DNA from: Zobellia laminariae
Lineage (GTDB): Bacteria; Bacteroidota; Bacteroidia; Flavobacteriales; Flavobacteriaceae
NCBI RefSeq assembly: GCF_009725995.1
Contig: NZ_RCNS01000001.1
Coordinates: 290,283 to 354,282, forward strand
Length of the DNA: 64,000 nt
Reading direction: 5' to 3'
Both the position numbers and the translations under genes were made by a program. The number at the start of each line of letters is the position of its first letter. Position 1 is the stretch's first letter. Below the pieces are notes generated by a model, which had not been told where the DNA came from, made no database searches, and was given only the letters and a program-made list of their open reading frames with translations. Shown in pieces: positions 26,224 to 36,384 of this stretch.

Positions 26224-27702
26224 TTAATAAGCTTTTGCAAAAAGTACTCTTTTTGATGATGTTTTTCCGGTTACAATGCACTTCCCCTCTTTGTTTTCAG
26301 TAGCTAAGGGGATACAGCGAATTGTTGCCTTAGTTTCATTTTTTATTTTTTCCTCGGTTTCGTTAGTACCATCCCAATGAGCAGAAATAAACCCGCCTTT
26401 TTCTTCCAAAACCTTCTTAAACTCCTCGTATGTATCTACTTCGGTAATATTATCCTCTCTAAAAGCATGTGCCTTCTGATAAATGTTCTTTTGAATGTCT
26501 TCTAATAGAAATTCAATTTTCGCTACTACATCATCCATAGGAACGGTCTCTTTGGCCAACGTATCTCTACGGGCAACTTCATACGTACCGTTTTCCAAAT
26601 CACGCTGACCGATAGCCAAACGAACAGGAACACCTTTTAATTCATATTCATTGAATTTGAAACCAGGCTTATGTGTATCCCTATTATCAAATTTTACTGA
26701 AATACCTTTAGCTTTTAATTCTTTCACCAATGGCCCAACCTTTTCAGAAATAGCATCTAATTGCTCTATCCCTTTGTAAATAGGCACAATCACCACTTGT
26801 ATTGGCGCTAATTTTGGAGGCAATACCAAACCATTATCGTCACTATGGCTCATTATAAGTGCTCCTACCAATCTTGTAGAAACCCCCCAAGAAGTAGCCC
26901 AAACGTACTCTTGTTTTCCTTCTTTTGTAGCAAACTTAACATCGAACGCTTTAGCAAAGTTTTGCCCTAAAAAGTGAGAAGTACCTGCCTGTAATGCTTT
27001 ACCATCTTGCATTAATGCTTCAATACAAAAAGTTTCTATTGCTCCGGCAAAACGCTCGCTTTCAGTTTTAACCCCCTGTATAACAGGCATAGCCATAAAC
27101 TCTTCAGCAAACTGAGCATAGACCCCGTTCATTGTTTTAGCCTCATCTATTGCTTCAGCCTCAGTAGCATGAGCCGTATGGCCTTCTTGCCATAAAAACT
27201 CTGCTGTTCTAAGAAACAAACGTGTACGCATTTCCCAACGAACTACATTGGCCCATTGATTGATTAATAAAGGCAAATCTCTGTATGATTGTACCCAACC
27301 TTTAAACGTATTCCAGATAATAGCTTCACTGGTTGGACGCACAACTAGTTCTTCTTCTAATTTAGCGTTTGGGTCAACTCTTAATTTACCAGGTTTGTCC
27401 GGATCATTTTGAAGTCTATAATGAGTGACTACTGCGCATTCTTTTGCAAAACCTTCCGCATTTTTTTCTTCTGCCTCAAATAAACTTTTGGGCACAAATA
27501 GCGGGAAATAAGCATTCTCATGCCCTGTTTCTTTGAACATCCTATCTAGTTCTGCTTGCATTTTTTCCCATATAGCAAAACCGTAAGGTTTAATCACCAT
27601 GCAACCTCTTACAGCTGAATTTTCAGCCATGTCAGCTTTTACCACGAGTTCGTTATACCATTTGGAATAATCCTCGCTGCGTTTAGTCAAATTCTTACCC
27701 AT
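26224..27702 (-). CDS. proS: prolyl-tRNA synthetase (short, archaeal/eukaryal-type)
   Basis: A 492-aa class II aminoacyl-tRNA synthetase. The length and the lack of a large internal editing insert place it in the short ProS type found in Bacteroidota. Motif 2 region: [21 protein letters not shown]; nearby [15 protein letters not shown]; motif 3 region near [16 protein letters not shown]; a C-terminal anticodon-binding domain follows (VVIVPIYKG...). ATG start. It is upstream of the tRNA-Glu/rpsT unit, which has its own promoter. Divergent from the low-complexity lipoprotein. Confidence 0.96.
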   Translation of the reverse strand: MGKNLTKRSEDYSKWYNELVVKADMAENSAVRGCMVIKPYGFAIWEKMQAELDRMFKETGHENAYFPLFVPKSLFEAEEKNAEGFAKECAVVTHYRLQNDPDKPGKLRVDPNAKLEEELVVRPTSEAIIWNTFKGWVQSYRDLPLLINQWANVVRWEMRTRLFLRTAEFLWQEGHTAHATEAEAIDEAKTMNGVYAQFAEEFMAMPVIQGVKTESERFAGAIETFCIEALMQDGKALQAGTSHFLGQNFAKAFDVKFATKEGKQEYVWATSWGVSTRLVGALIMSHSDDNGLVLPPKLAPIQVVIVPIYKGIEQLDAISEKVGPLVKELKAKGISVKFDNRDTHKPGFKFNEYELKGVPVRLAIGQRDLENGTYEVARRDTLAKETVPMDDVVAKIEFLLEDIQKNIYQKAHAFREDNITEVDTYEEFKKVLEEKGGFISAHWDGTNETEEKIKNETKATIRCIPLATENKEGKCIVTGKTSSKRVLFAKAY

Positions 27703-27797
27703 TATATTTAGTTTGGCACAAAACTTGTGCTTATGTTAGGAAAATAATTGGGTAAAACTACTTATTTTTACTATGTTCAACAATAAAAATTGCACCC

Positions 27798-29060
27798 ATG
27801 ATACATTTACCATCCCACAGTAAAATTCGTCTCATTGCACTTTGCACCCTAACTGGCATTGTTGCAGTGTCTTGCGGCTCATACCAATCAGCCTCTTATT
27901 ATGATAATGACGGAATTTATTCCAGTGACAATCAAGTTAGTGTAGAGCGCCAGACAAGACCGCAACAGGCTAAGCAACAAGCTCAGGCTAATGATGAACC
28001 ATATTCGGACTATTTCGGACAACAAGCCGGTCAATATGACCAAATGCTAGATGGTGAAATTTTCACAGATGTAGATTCTTATTCAAGCGGAACAGCTCAA
28101 GATAGTATTTCTGGCGGAGAGCTTACCGATTATTATAATAACGACAATGATTATGCCGGTTATGCAGGATGGGGTGATAATGCGACCGGTGTAGAAATCA
28201 ACGTTTATGATAATGGATGGAATGGCTACGGGGGTTTTGCCTGGGGCTCTCCATGGTTATATAATTCTTATGGATGGGGCGGCTACGGATATGGTGGCTT
28301 TTACAGTCCTTGGAGAAACAGATATAACCCTTGGGGCTGGGGTGGCTACGGATTTGGATTTGGATACGGAGGCTACAACGGTTTTGGCTGGGGTGGTTAC
28401 GGAACATGGTGCCCTCCATATGGCTATTACAACGGATACAACAATTACTCGTACAGAAACCGAAACTATGCATATAATCGCAGTAGAAGAGGTTACAGCA
28501 GAAATACCAATGCTATTTCAGGAAACAATTCTAGATATGCATCTAGATCAAATGTAAATAGAAGCAGTAGATCTACACCTAGATACTCCGCTACTAGATC
28601 AAGATCTAATGCGAATGGAAGTACAACTGCACGTAGCTCAAGAAGCACTGGCACGAACCGTTCTTCGACAGCATCAAGAAGAACTGTAGGTGTTGATAGA
28701 AATAGTTCATACAGAACAAGTAGAAGCACAAGAGCTACACCAAAATATAACAGCTCTTCGCGTAGCAATACGTATAGAAGCAGCGGGTCGTCTACTCCAC
28801 GTTCTTCTACCTATAGAAGTTCCGGAACAAGAACGAGCAATAGTGGTACGTACAGAAGTACAACACCTAGAACAAGTACTTCTAGATCATCTGGAACGAG
28901 CAGAAGTAGCTCTAGCGGAGGTACTTACAGAAGCTCTGGAAGCTCTTCAAGAAGTTCTGGAACATACAGTTCTGGTAGTTCAAGCAGGTCTTCTGGATCC
29001 AGCTCTAGATCTTCTGGATCAAGTTCAAGATCATCGTCGTCATCAAGTCGTAGAAACTAA
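27798..29060 (+). CDS. low-complexity lipoprotein, Gly/Tyr/Trp then Ser/Arg-rich
   Basis: A 420-aa lipoprotein with the lipobox VSCG near residue 26. Residues 130-215 are dominated by Gly, Tyr and Trp (for example YGWGGYGYGG), and residues 225-420 consist of short Ser-Arg-Ser and Ser-Gly-Thr repeats that end in SSSSSSRRN. The whole C-terminal part is basic and disordered-looking. Similar proteins next to a FadL-like gene in flavobacteria are sometimes auto-named vitellogenin II, which says nothing about function. The frame is real: the signal, the start and the downstream partner all agree. It might bind acidic surface polysaccharides; that is inference. Confidence 0.8.
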   Translation: MIHLPSHSKIRLIALCTLTGIVAVSCGSYQSASYYDNDGIYSSDNQVSVERQTRPQQAKQQAQANDEPYSDYFGQQAGQYDQMLDGEIFTDVDSYSSGTAQDSISGGELTDYYNNDNDYAGYAGWGDNATGVEINVYDNGWNGYGGFAWGSPWLYNSYGWGGYGYGGFYSPWRNRYNPWGWGGYGFGFGYGGYNGFGWGGYGTWCPPYGYYNGYNNYSYRNRNYAYNRSRRGYSRNTNAISGNNSRYASRSNVNRSSRSTPRYSATRSRSNANGSTTARSSRSTGTNRSSTASRRTVGVDRNSSYRTSRSTRATPKYNSSSRSNTYRSSGSSTPRSSTYRSSGTRTSNSGTYRSTTPRTSTSRSSGTSRSSSSGGTYRSSGSSSRSSGTYSSGSSSRSSGSSSRSSGSSSRSSSSSSRRN

Positions 29061-29099
29061 GTCCAAAATCAAAAGTAACTTACTTTAAAATTGCTAGGA

Positions 29100-30611
29100 A
29101 TGAGAAAATATATAACATTCATAGGGCTGTTTGCATGTGCTATTGCAAGTGCTCAAAATATAAATGATGTATTACGCTACAGCACAGAGAACCTGCAAGG
29201 CTCGGCACGTTTTCAAGCTATGGGAGGTGCATTTGGGTCTTTAGGTGGTGATTTATCCGCCTTGAACATCAACCCTGCCGGTAGTGCTGTTTTCAATAAT
29301 GGGATATTCTCAATATCGGGAACTAATTATAACAGAAATACAGATTCTGATTACAACGGTACACTAAGCAACTCTACCAATAACAATTTTGATATCAACC
29401 AGGTTGGTGGTGCGTTTGTTTTCAAATCCACAAATCCTGATAGCAAATGGAGAAAATTATCTTTAGCTCTTAACTACGATGTTGTTCAAAATTTTGATGA
29501 TCGTCTTCTTACAAAAGGGTCAAGCAATGAAGGAATTGACAACTATTTTCTAGACTATGCAGATGGCATTAGGCTAGAACCTCTAAAATTACAAGGCAAC
29601 GAAAGAATTGGTGACGCTTATTTAGACATAGGCGCAACTAACGGCCTAGGTTATAAAGGGCAGCAAGCTTTCTTAGGTTTTCAGGCAGGTATAATTGAGC
29701 CTACTTTAGATGAAGAAGACAATACCAGTTATTTCTCAAATGCTAATTACAATAACGTAAACCAAGATTTTCGCCAGAATATTTCTGGTTATAATAGCAA
29801 GTTTACTATAAACGGAGCTACGCAATATGGAGATAACTTTTACTTTGGAGCTTCACTAAACTTTCACACCATTCGCTATGAAAGATTAAATAGGTTTGAT
29901 GAATCATATTCCAATGAAGGCGAATCTAGATTTGTAGCATTTGATAATTTTTTAGAAACTGAAGGCACAGGTTTTTCGCTAAGTCTTGGTGCTATTGCCA
30001 AGGTAAACGATGTTATTCGTGTAGGTGCTAGTTACCAATCACCAACATGGTACCGCTTAACGGATAATTTCTCGCAAGGAATAGATTCTGACTATCCTAA
30101 TAAAGATAGTGATTTCAATTTTTTCGACCTTAATTACGTAAACATCTTTGATTACCAAATAAAAACACCTGGAAAGGTAACAGGAAGTATTTCTGCTGTT
30201 TTTGGTAAAAGCGGACTTTTAAGTCTTGATTATGGTTATCAAGATATGTCTAATGCAGAGTTAAGACCTACTAGTGATTCTGGTTTTGCCGATGAAAATA
30301 TATTTATTTCAGAAAGTTTAGGTGGTGTTTCCTCTATTAGAGTTGGTGGTGAATACCGAATCCAAAGAGTAAGCTTAAGAGCTGGATATCGTTACGAGCA
30401 AAGCCCTTATGAAAGTGGAAATATCGTTGGAGACCTTAATGGAATCTCAGGCGGTGTAGGTTATAATTTTGGCAGAAGCCGATTAGATTTAGCTGTAAGC
30501 CGTACGGAACAAGATGTGCTTCAATACTTCTTTGATACAGGAATTAATACTCCTGCCTTATTGAACAACGTGAATACAAATGTTACTTTAGGATATACTT
30601 TGAATTTCTAA
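29100..30611 (+). CDS. OmpP1/FadL-family outer-membrane transporter
   Basis: A 503-aa outer-membrane barrel. The ATG at 29100 gives MRKYITFIGLFACAIASAQ with a signal peptide; a TTG nine bases upstream is not needed. The mature start (NINDVLRYSTENLQGSARFQAMGGAFGSLGG) has the FadL/OmpP1 pattern of an N-terminal segment followed by ALNINPAGSAVF. It ends TLGYTLNF with the terminal Phe of barrels. The family imports hydrophobic compounds such as long-chain fatty acids or aromatics. It follows the low-complexity lipoprotein by 39 bases, so the two may be co-transcribed. Confidence 0.87.
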   Translation: MRKYITFIGLFACAIASAQNINDVLRYSTENLQGSARFQAMGGAFGSLGGDLSALNINPAGSAVFNNGIFSISGTNYNRNTDSDYNGTLSNSTNNNFDINQVGGAFVFKSTNPDSKWRKLSLALNYDVVQNFDDRLLTKGSSNEGIDNYFLDYADGIRLEPLKLQGNERIGDAYLDIGATNGLGYKGQQAFLGFQAGIIEPTLDEEDNTSYFSNANYNNVNQDFRQNISGYNSKFTINGATQYGDNFYFGASLNFHTIRYERLNRFDESYSNEGESRFVAFDNFLETEGTGFSLSLGAIAKVNDVIRVGASYQSPTWYRLTDNFSQGIDSDYPNKDSDFNFFDLNYVNIFDYQIKTPGKVTGSISAVFGKSGLLSLDYGYQDMSNAELRPTSDSGFADENIFISESLGGVSSIRVGGEYRIQRVSLRAGYRYEQSPYESGNIVGDLNGISGGVGYNFGRSRLDLAVSRTEQDVLQYFFDTGINTPALLNNVNTNVTLGYTLNF

Positions 30612-30637
30612 CGAAACACACATATTATTATTGATTT

Positions 30638-30663
30638 AAAAGTCTGGCTTATGCCGGACTTTT
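30638..30663. terminator. terminator between FadL-like gene and T9SS gene
   Basis: AAAAGTCTGGC pairs with GCCGGACTTTT, with one G-T pair, around TTAT. It overlaps the minus-strand gene's stop codon (30662-30664) by two bases and has a T-run for + transcription. Confidence 0.75.
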
Positions 30664-32086
30664 ATCTTTTTAAGGCAAAATGGGCCTTAGTTAATTTAGC
30701 CACCTCTATATTATTTTCTTGCTCACCATATTCTAATCTAAACCAATACGTAGAAGAAGGCAATAGATTTCCGTTTAATGTTCCATCCCAATCTGTGCCT
30801 GTACTTAATTGCGCTAAGAGCTTACCATAGCGGTCAAAAACAAATACCACCGGATCCGTTAAGGTTTCAATACCCTTAATATTCCATGTATCATTAGCAC
30901 CATCGTTATTAGGTGTAAAAAATTTAGGATAACCTACCACTAAAAATTCAATTGCCTCTGTTGTTCCGCATCCATTTTTATCATTAATAACTACGGTATT
31001 AATGCCGGGAGGAACATCGTTAAAAACAGCATCGTCTTGAAATTCACCTTCGTTAATAGCATATTCATACTCACCATCGCCATCAACAAAAACTTCTATA
31101 TTGTTCATGTCCGGATCTAATGACAAGTTGGTATGCAGCGTTTCAACACGATCAAGTACAGGAATTCCATAATAAGTTATAAGAATATCATCCTCAATTA
31201 TAGTTCCCTCATCTGTAGTTATAGCAACATAATATCTGCCCGAATTAGGACTTGATACCGCAATCTCAGTAGCAGAAGGACCTGAACCTAATGGTGCGTC
31301 AATTACACCATCGTCATCATAATCTACCGTCCAAGCAACATTCGTGAAATTTGGACCTGCCGGAGAATTCAATGCAATCAATGGAATATCTGGATCACCT
31401 TCACATGCGATTATATCCAATCCTAAAAACTCATCACGCAAAGTACAGTCAAGAGCCGTCTTCTGGTTAGCTTTCACTGAGTTTCCTGTAAATGTGAGCA
31501 TAAAAGGCTCCCGTTCATCATCAAAATTAGTATTGAAATTATTGATTAGAATATAATATAACTCACCAGGCAACACATCTAAATACTCATCATACGTATT
31601 CAAATTCTGAGTGATAGAAGGTACACCGGCTTTCCCATCTTCTGGGTTAACCCCTAGCCCTGTAAACCTTGTAGTATTTACTTCGTAGTTACATCGTATA
31701 GGCTCAACCGCTCCAGAACTAATATCAACACAACTAACATCGGGGCCATAAACGGCAAAATCCCATTCAGCTGTTGGAGTTCCAGAACCGCTAACGGGTA
31801 GCGCCTCTAAATCAAACCCAACCTGACCTTCGGTACCGGCCCTAAATACGAACCAAGATGTGTTATTTTCAATATTAGCATTACTGACACTACCTTTTTC
31901 AAGACAGCCTGTTTCAATTATCACCTCTGGATCAAAGTCATCTATTGCACCTGAACCATCTGCATAGCCCATAATGGGTGCATCAGCACAAACGGGAATG
32001 GCCGTTCGGCAATCAGCTGAATTTTGTGCTTGAATTTCTGTGCTAAAGAAAAAAGATACACAAACAATAGATAGTAAAAAGCGCAT
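30662..32086 (-). CDS. T9SS type B sorting-domain protein (paralogue 1)
   Basis: A 474-aa secreted protein with signal peptide MRFLLSIVCVSFFFSTEIQAQ. The mature N-terminal domain begins SADCRTAIPVCADAPIMG and carries further Cys, ending near 205. A middle segment with an Ig-like pattern follows. The last 90 residues (KFFTPNNDGANDTWNIKGIE, then FDRYGKLLAQL, DWDGTLNGNLLPSSTYWF, HFALKR) are the gliding-motility/CHU-type C-terminal domain that marks type B T9SS cargo. Its neighbour on the same strand is a paralogue with the same layout. Probable surface adhesin; ligand unknown. Confidence 0.88.
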   Translation of the reverse strand: MRFLLSIVCVSFFFSTEIQAQNSADCRTAIPVCADAPIMGYADGSGAIDDFDPEVIIETGCLEKGSVSNANIENNTSWFVFRAGTEGQVGFDLEALPVSGSGTPTAEWDFAVYGPDVSCVDISSGAVEPIRCNYEVNTTRFTGLGVNPEDGKAGVPSITQNLNTYDEYLDVLPGELYYILINNFNTNFDDEREPFMLTFTGNSVKANQKTALDCTLRDEFLGLDIIACEGDPDIPLIALNSPAGPNFTNVAWTVDYDDDGVIDAPLGSGPSATEIAVSSPNSGRYYVAITTDEGTIIEDDILITYYGIPVLDRVETLHTNLSLDPDMNNIEVFVDGDGEYEYAINEGEFQDDAVFNDVPPGINTVVINDKNGCGTTEAIEFLVVGYPKFFTPNNDGANDTWNIKGIETLTDPVVFVFDRYGKLLAQLSTGTDWDGTLNGNLLPSSTYWFRLEYGEQENNIEVAKLTKAHFALKR

Positions 32087-32204
32087 AAGTATGGGGCTAA
32101 AACGATACTATTAAATAACTCAAAGAGCGTTATTTTAGTATGTTAGACGTAAATTTTAGGCGGTTTATCGATGAAATACCTAATCAAAATGTAGATTCAG
32201 AACC

Positions 32205-34007
32205 CTACCGCTTTAAAGAAAAGTGGTTATTAATATATTTGGCCGTTACAGTTTGGCCATCTCCTGCGGTGTATGTTAGTTTAAACCAGTAATCAGATTC
32301 TGGCAAAAGCTTACCATTAAAAGAACCATCCCATTGAGAATCGGTTGAACCTAATTGAGCTAGTAATTTTCCAAAACGATCGTAAATAGTTATTACAGGA
32401 GAATCCAATAGCTCTACTCCGGTAATACTCCAATAATCATTAGAATTATCGCCGTTTGGTGTAAAAAACTTTGGAAAACCTACCACAACGATATCCTCTG
32501 TAACATCTCCACATCCTTTTGGATTATTCACGGATACCGTATGCATTCCCGGCTCTACTTGATAAAACTTATGACCGGATTGATAAGCACCATCGTCTAG
32601 TCGGTATTCGTATTCTTCCAAATTATCAGTAATTACAGTAACCGTATTGTTATTTCGAAGATCTTCAATTTCAATATCTATGATTTGCGGCGGTCTTGAA
32701 GTTAGTACATTAACCACTTTAGCAGCACTGCAACTTAAACCAGATTGCGTATTTGTAGCGGTCAGTTTATATTCTCCTGCAACGGATACGACTATACTAG
32801 ACGTTGTTTCACCAGAATCCCACTGGTAAGTGTAATTTGAACTTCCATTTTCCAGACCAATAGTAATCCCTGCATTATCCTCGCACAAAAAAGCTTCTGA
32901 AGAAAAATCTAAACTAGGCGTTTCTAAATTAACCAGTTGAAATTGCTGCGAAGCATCAAAACATCTAGAATTGCCAATTGAAGTAAGACGTACATAAATA
33001 GTTTGAGAACCAGGTTGAGTCGGGTATTGTTTGGGCAAGGCATTTGCCCCATCAACTGCATCAGCCATAGTAAGATGGTAGCTAACTAAAAACTCATTCG
33101 CGCTTTGATTACCTAAAACTTCACTATCTTTTTTAGTAAGGTCATAAACCGATAAGCCACTACAGGATGCATCATTAGACACTGTATTTGCTACTGGCAT
33201 GGTTGAGAAAAAGACCTGAACATCACTAATAATATTTCCAGCGGAACGAGCAACCTCTACCCTATAATTGGCAGATGTACTTACTTCATAAGTAGAACCA
33301 GTTTCACCTGACACCAGCGTAAAACCACTACCCGAATCCATAAACCAACTATAAGACAATGCGTCTACAGTTGTAGCATCTAAAATAACGGTTTCATTTT
33401 CACACGCCGCTATTGGAGGCCCAAGGAGATTATTTATGATAGAGCAATCTAAAGCATCAAAAGGGTTGGTAACGAATATATGACCAGAGAACTGTATGGA
33501 AAATCCAGAATTATTGTTACTGAAATTATTAAGTAGCAAATAATAATCTTCACCTGGTGTTACTTCTAACCAAGTTTCATATTGAACATTTTCCGTATTT
33601 CCAGAAGGGTCCTCTCCTACCCCAACAAATGTATTTTCATCTTGATTATCGAAAAAATTACATCGTACGGGCTCACCTAAATTATTGCAGTCATTGGTTT
33701 TATATAAAGCAAAATCCCAATCTTCTAAAGTATCAATTCCAATATTAAACCCTAATTGCCCTGAGGCACCAGTTCTAAATCTGTACCAAGCGGAATTGGA
33801 TTCTATTACTCCACTTAAAGTCTGCTCTAAACAGCCACTAGTCGCGGCACTATTAAAATCATCTATACCAAAACCTGTTGTACCTCCATTTACAGGAGTA
33901 TTATTACAGATAGGTATAGCATTGCTACAATCTGAAGAAACTTGTGCAGAAACCACACTTATTCCCCAAAAGAATAACACAAACCATAAGATTATAAAAC
34001 GACTCAT
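32205..34007 (-). CDS. T9SS type B sorting-domain protein (paralogue 2)
   Basis: A 600-aa secreted protein with the same organisation as the next gene: signal peptide ending SVVSAQ, a Cys-containing N-terminal domain beginning SSDCSNAIPICNNTPVNGG with an AWYRFRTGASGQLGF core, additional Ig/PKD-like segments in the middle (about residues 200-480), and the type B C-terminal domain (KFFTPNGDNSNDYWSITGVE, YDRFGKLLAQLG, HFSLKR). It is longer because of extra middle domains. Gap to the paralogue is 118 bases. A tandem duplication followed by loss or gain of middle domains explains the pair. Confidence 0.88.
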   Translation of the reverse strand: MSRFIILWFVLFFWGISVVSAQVSSDCSNAIPICNNTPVNGGTTGFGIDDFNSAATSGCLEQTLSGVIESNSAWYRFRTGASGQLGFNIGIDTLEDWDFALYKTNDCNNLGEPVRCNFFDNQDENTFVGVGEDPSGNTENVQYETWLEVTPGEDYYLLLNNFSNNNSGFSIQFSGHIFVTNPFDALDCSIINNLLGPPIAACENETVILDATTVDALSYSWFMDSGSGFTLVSGETGSTYEVSTSANYRVEVARSAGNIISDVQVFFSTMPVANTVSNDASCSGLSVYDLTKKDSEVLGNQSANEFLVSYHLTMADAVDGANALPKQYPTQPGSQTIYVRLTSIGNSRCFDASQQFQLVNLETPSLDFSSEAFLCEDNAGITIGLENGSSNYTYQWDSGETTSSIVVSVAGEYKLTATNTQSGLSCSAAKVVNVLTSRPPQIIDIEIEDLRNNNTVTVITDNLEEYEYRLDDGAYQSGHKFYQVEPGMHTVSVNNPKGCGDVTEDIVVVGFPKFFTPNGDNSNDYWSITGVELLDSPVITIYDRFGKLLAQLGSTDSQWDGSFNGKLLPESDYWFKLTYTAGDGQTVTAKYINNHFSLKR

Positions 34008-34207
34008 TTTACGGGTTAGAACTTATATAATATAAAAGTACCTCCTTACTTTTGTTAACAGCAATTTATGTTGTGTATCAGGACTTATAGAACATAAAGT
34101 GCCATATTATGTATATCTTTGCAGTTCGTTTTACTTGGCACGAAGTGTAATGTATCGAAACTTTTTAAGACGAATTGGGCATTAGAAATACCAATAGATA
34201 TAAGCAG

Positions 34208-34891
34208 ATGAAAATTGATAGTACTTTGGAAAAGCAATTTGAAGATTTAGGAGACGATCACGTTTCCGCATCGGAAGATACACCCTTACGTGAAGACGCA
34301 TTCGTGTTAAGCGATGACGAAAAGATTGAAAAAATACAAGATAATGTTAGAGAGATATTGCTCACGTTAGGCCTAGACCTAAATGACGATAGTCTTAAAG
34401 GAACTCCTAACAGAGTTGCTAAAATGTTCGTAAAAGAGATTTTTGGTGGGCTTAACCCGGATAAAAAACCAAAATCATCTGTTTTTAGCAACAAGTACAA
34501 ATACGGCGAGATGCTTGTAGAAAAGAACATTACGCTCTATTCTACATGTGAACATCACCTTTTACCAATAGTAGGTCGTGCACACATTGCCTACATCTCT
34601 AACGGAACGGTTGTTGGTCTTTCAAAAATGAACCGTGTGGTAGATTATTATGCTAGAAGACCACAAGTACAAGAACGTTTGAACATCCAGATTGTTAGAG
34701 AACTTCAAAAAGTTATGGGTACTGAAGATGTTGCCTGTGTAATTGACGCTAAACACCTTTGTGTAAACTCACGAGGCATACGCGACATAGAAAGCAGCAC
34801 GGTAACAGCTGAGTATGGCGGTAAGTTTAAAGAAGATTCCGTACGCCGCGAATTTTTAGAGTACATAAAATTAGATACCAAATTTCAATAG
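34208..34891 (+). CDS. folE: GTP cyclohydrolase I
   Basis: A 227-aa enzyme converting GTP to dihydroneopterin triphosphate, first step of folate/pterin synthesis. I chose the ATG at 34208 (MKIDSTLEKQFEDLG) over a TTG 33 bases upstream. The zinc ligands are visible in YSTCEHHLLPIVGRAHIAYI (Cys and His) and HLCVNSRGI (second Cys). The C-terminal VTAEYGGKFKED and a usual length support type I. cysS follows 12 bases later and is probably co-transcribed. Confidence 0.96.
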   Translation: MKIDSTLEKQFEDLGDDHVSASEDTPLREDAFVLSDDEKIEKIQDNVREILLTLGLDLNDDSLKGTPNRVAKMFVKEIFGGLNPDKKPKSSVFSNKYKYGEMLVEKNITLYSTCEHHLLPIVGRAHIAYISNGTVVGLSKMNRVVDYYARRPQVQERLNIQIVRELQKVMGTEDVACVIDAKHLCVNSRGIRDIESSTVTAEYGGKFKEDSVRREFLEYIKLDTKFQ

Positions 34892-34903
34892 CCCAAGCAT
34901 AAC

Positions 34904-36382
34904 ATGCATTTGTATCAGAACCAACAGTTAAAGATTTACAATTCCCTTTCCGGTAAAAAAGAAATATTTGAACCTTTAAATGAAGGCCATATAGGCATGT
35001 ACGTCTGCGGCCCTACAGTTTACAGTAATGTACACTTAGGAAACTGCCGTACTTTCATGTCTTTTGATATGATATTTAGGTACCTAAGACATCTTGGCTA
35101 CAAAGTGCGCTACGTACGTAATATTACAGATGCAGGTCACTTGGTTGATGATGCAGAAGATGGCGAGGATAAAATTGCAAAGAAAGCAAGGTTAGAGCAG
35201 CTAGAACCTATGGAAGTTGTGCAACGCTACACCATAGATTTTCATAATATATTAGAACAGTTCAATTTTTTACCTCCAAGTATAGAGCCTACGGCTACGG
35301 GGCATATTATTGAGCAAATAGAAATTATAAAGGATATTCTTGAAAAAGGGTTTGCCTACGAAGTTAATGGTTCCGTATATTTTGACGTTTCCAAGTTCAA
35401 TGACAGCTATGAATATGGCAAATTGAGCGGACGAAAATTAGAAGATATGATTGCCAATACTCGTGAGTTGGCTGGTCAAGATGAGAAAAAGAGTCCACAA
35501 GACTTTGCACTTTGGAAAAAAGCCGAGCCACAGCATATTATGCGCTGGCCTTCTCCTTGGGGAGATGGTTTTCCTGGTTGGCACCTAGAGTGTACAGCAA
35601 TGAGTACCAAATATTTAGGGGAGACCTTTGATATTCACGGTGGCGGTATGGACCTTAAATTTCCACACCATGAATGTGAAATAGCTCAGGCCGAAGCTTG
35701 TTATGGACATTCTCCCGTACGGTATTGGATGCATGCCAATATGCTTACGATGAATGGTAAAAAAATGGCTAAATCTACTGGGAACAACATTCTTCCTGGT
35801 GATATTTTTACTGGTGAAAACGACATTCTAAGTAAGGCTTTTTCGCCTTCAGTAGTTCGTTTTTTCATGATGCAGGCACATTACACAAGTATTCTAGATT
35901 TAAGTAACGATGCTCTATTAGCCTCTGAAAAAGGGTTCAGTCGCTTAATGGATACGCTTTCAACTTTAGAAGCTTTAGAGACTGGTACAAGTAGTGATTT
36001 TGACGTGAAAGCATGGAAGCAGCAATGCTACGATGCCATGAATGATGATTTCAACACCCCAATCCTAATTGCCAACCTTTTTGAAGCGGTTAAGCATGTT
36101 AACCTAATTAAAGAAGGTAAAGAAAGCATTACCGCTGGGGATAAAGAAACACTCACCCAATCCTTAAATGCATTTATTTTTGACATTTTAGGCCTAGAGC
36201 AAAAAGGAGGTACTTCTGAAGATTCCGGAAAGCTTTCTGGTGTTGTAGAACTTTTGATTCAATTGCGAAAAGATGCTCGGGAAAATAAAGATTTTGCGAC
36301 CTCGGATAAAATTCGCGACCAATTGGCAGAACTTGGCATTCAACTAAAAGATGGTAAAGAAGGAACCACTTTTAGCATCTAA
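34904..36382 (+). CDS. cysS: cysteinyl-tRNA synthetase
   Basis: A 492-aa class I synthetase. The HIGH-type motif is VHLGNCR within [13 protein letters not shown]; the KMSKS-type motif is [11 protein letters not shown]. The zinc-binding residues lie in [16 protein letters not shown] and HHECEIAQ. The C-terminal part has the usual helical DALR-like region and ends [13 protein letters not shown] start, 12 bases after folE. Convergent with the AraC gene, two bases between the stops. Confidence 0.97.
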   Translation: MHLYQNQQLKIYNSLSGKKEIFEPLNEGHIGMYVCGPTVYSNVHLGNCRTFMSFDMIFRYLRHLGYKVRYVRNITDAGHLVDDAEDGEDKIAKKARLEQLEPMEVVQRYTIDFHNILEQFNFLPPSIEPTATGHIIEQIEIIKDILEKGFAYEVNGSVYFDVSKFNDSYEYGKLSGRKLEDMIANTRELAGQDEKKSPQDFALWKKAEPQHIMRWPSPWGDGFPGWHLECTAMSTKYLGETFDIHGGGMDLKFPHHECEIAQAEACYGHSPVRYWMHANMLTMNGKKMAKSTGNNILPGDIFTGENDILSKAFSPSVVRFFMMQAHYTSILDLSNDALLASEKGFSRLMDTLSTLEALETGTSSDFDVKAWKQQCYDAMNDDFNTPILIANLFEAVKHVNLIKEGKESITAGDKETLTQSLNAFIFDILGLEQKGGTSEDSGKLSGVVELLIQLRKDARENKDFATSDKIRDQLAELGIQLKDGKEGTTFSI

Positions 36383-36384
36383 GA

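Noticed and set aside
28500..29060. Short DNA repeats that could look like a CRISPR array
   Set aside because: The repeats are irregular, have no spacer pattern and stay in one frame as Ser/Arg/Thr codons of the low-complexity lipoprotein.
28207..29088. Long open frames in other frames of the low-complexity lipoprotein
   Set aside because: They arise from the biased codon pattern of the real gene; they lack signals and have unnatural composition.
34175..34207. Longer FolE starting at TTG
   Set aside because: The ATG at 34208 gives the normal length and N-terminus; the upstream residues are not conserved-looking.
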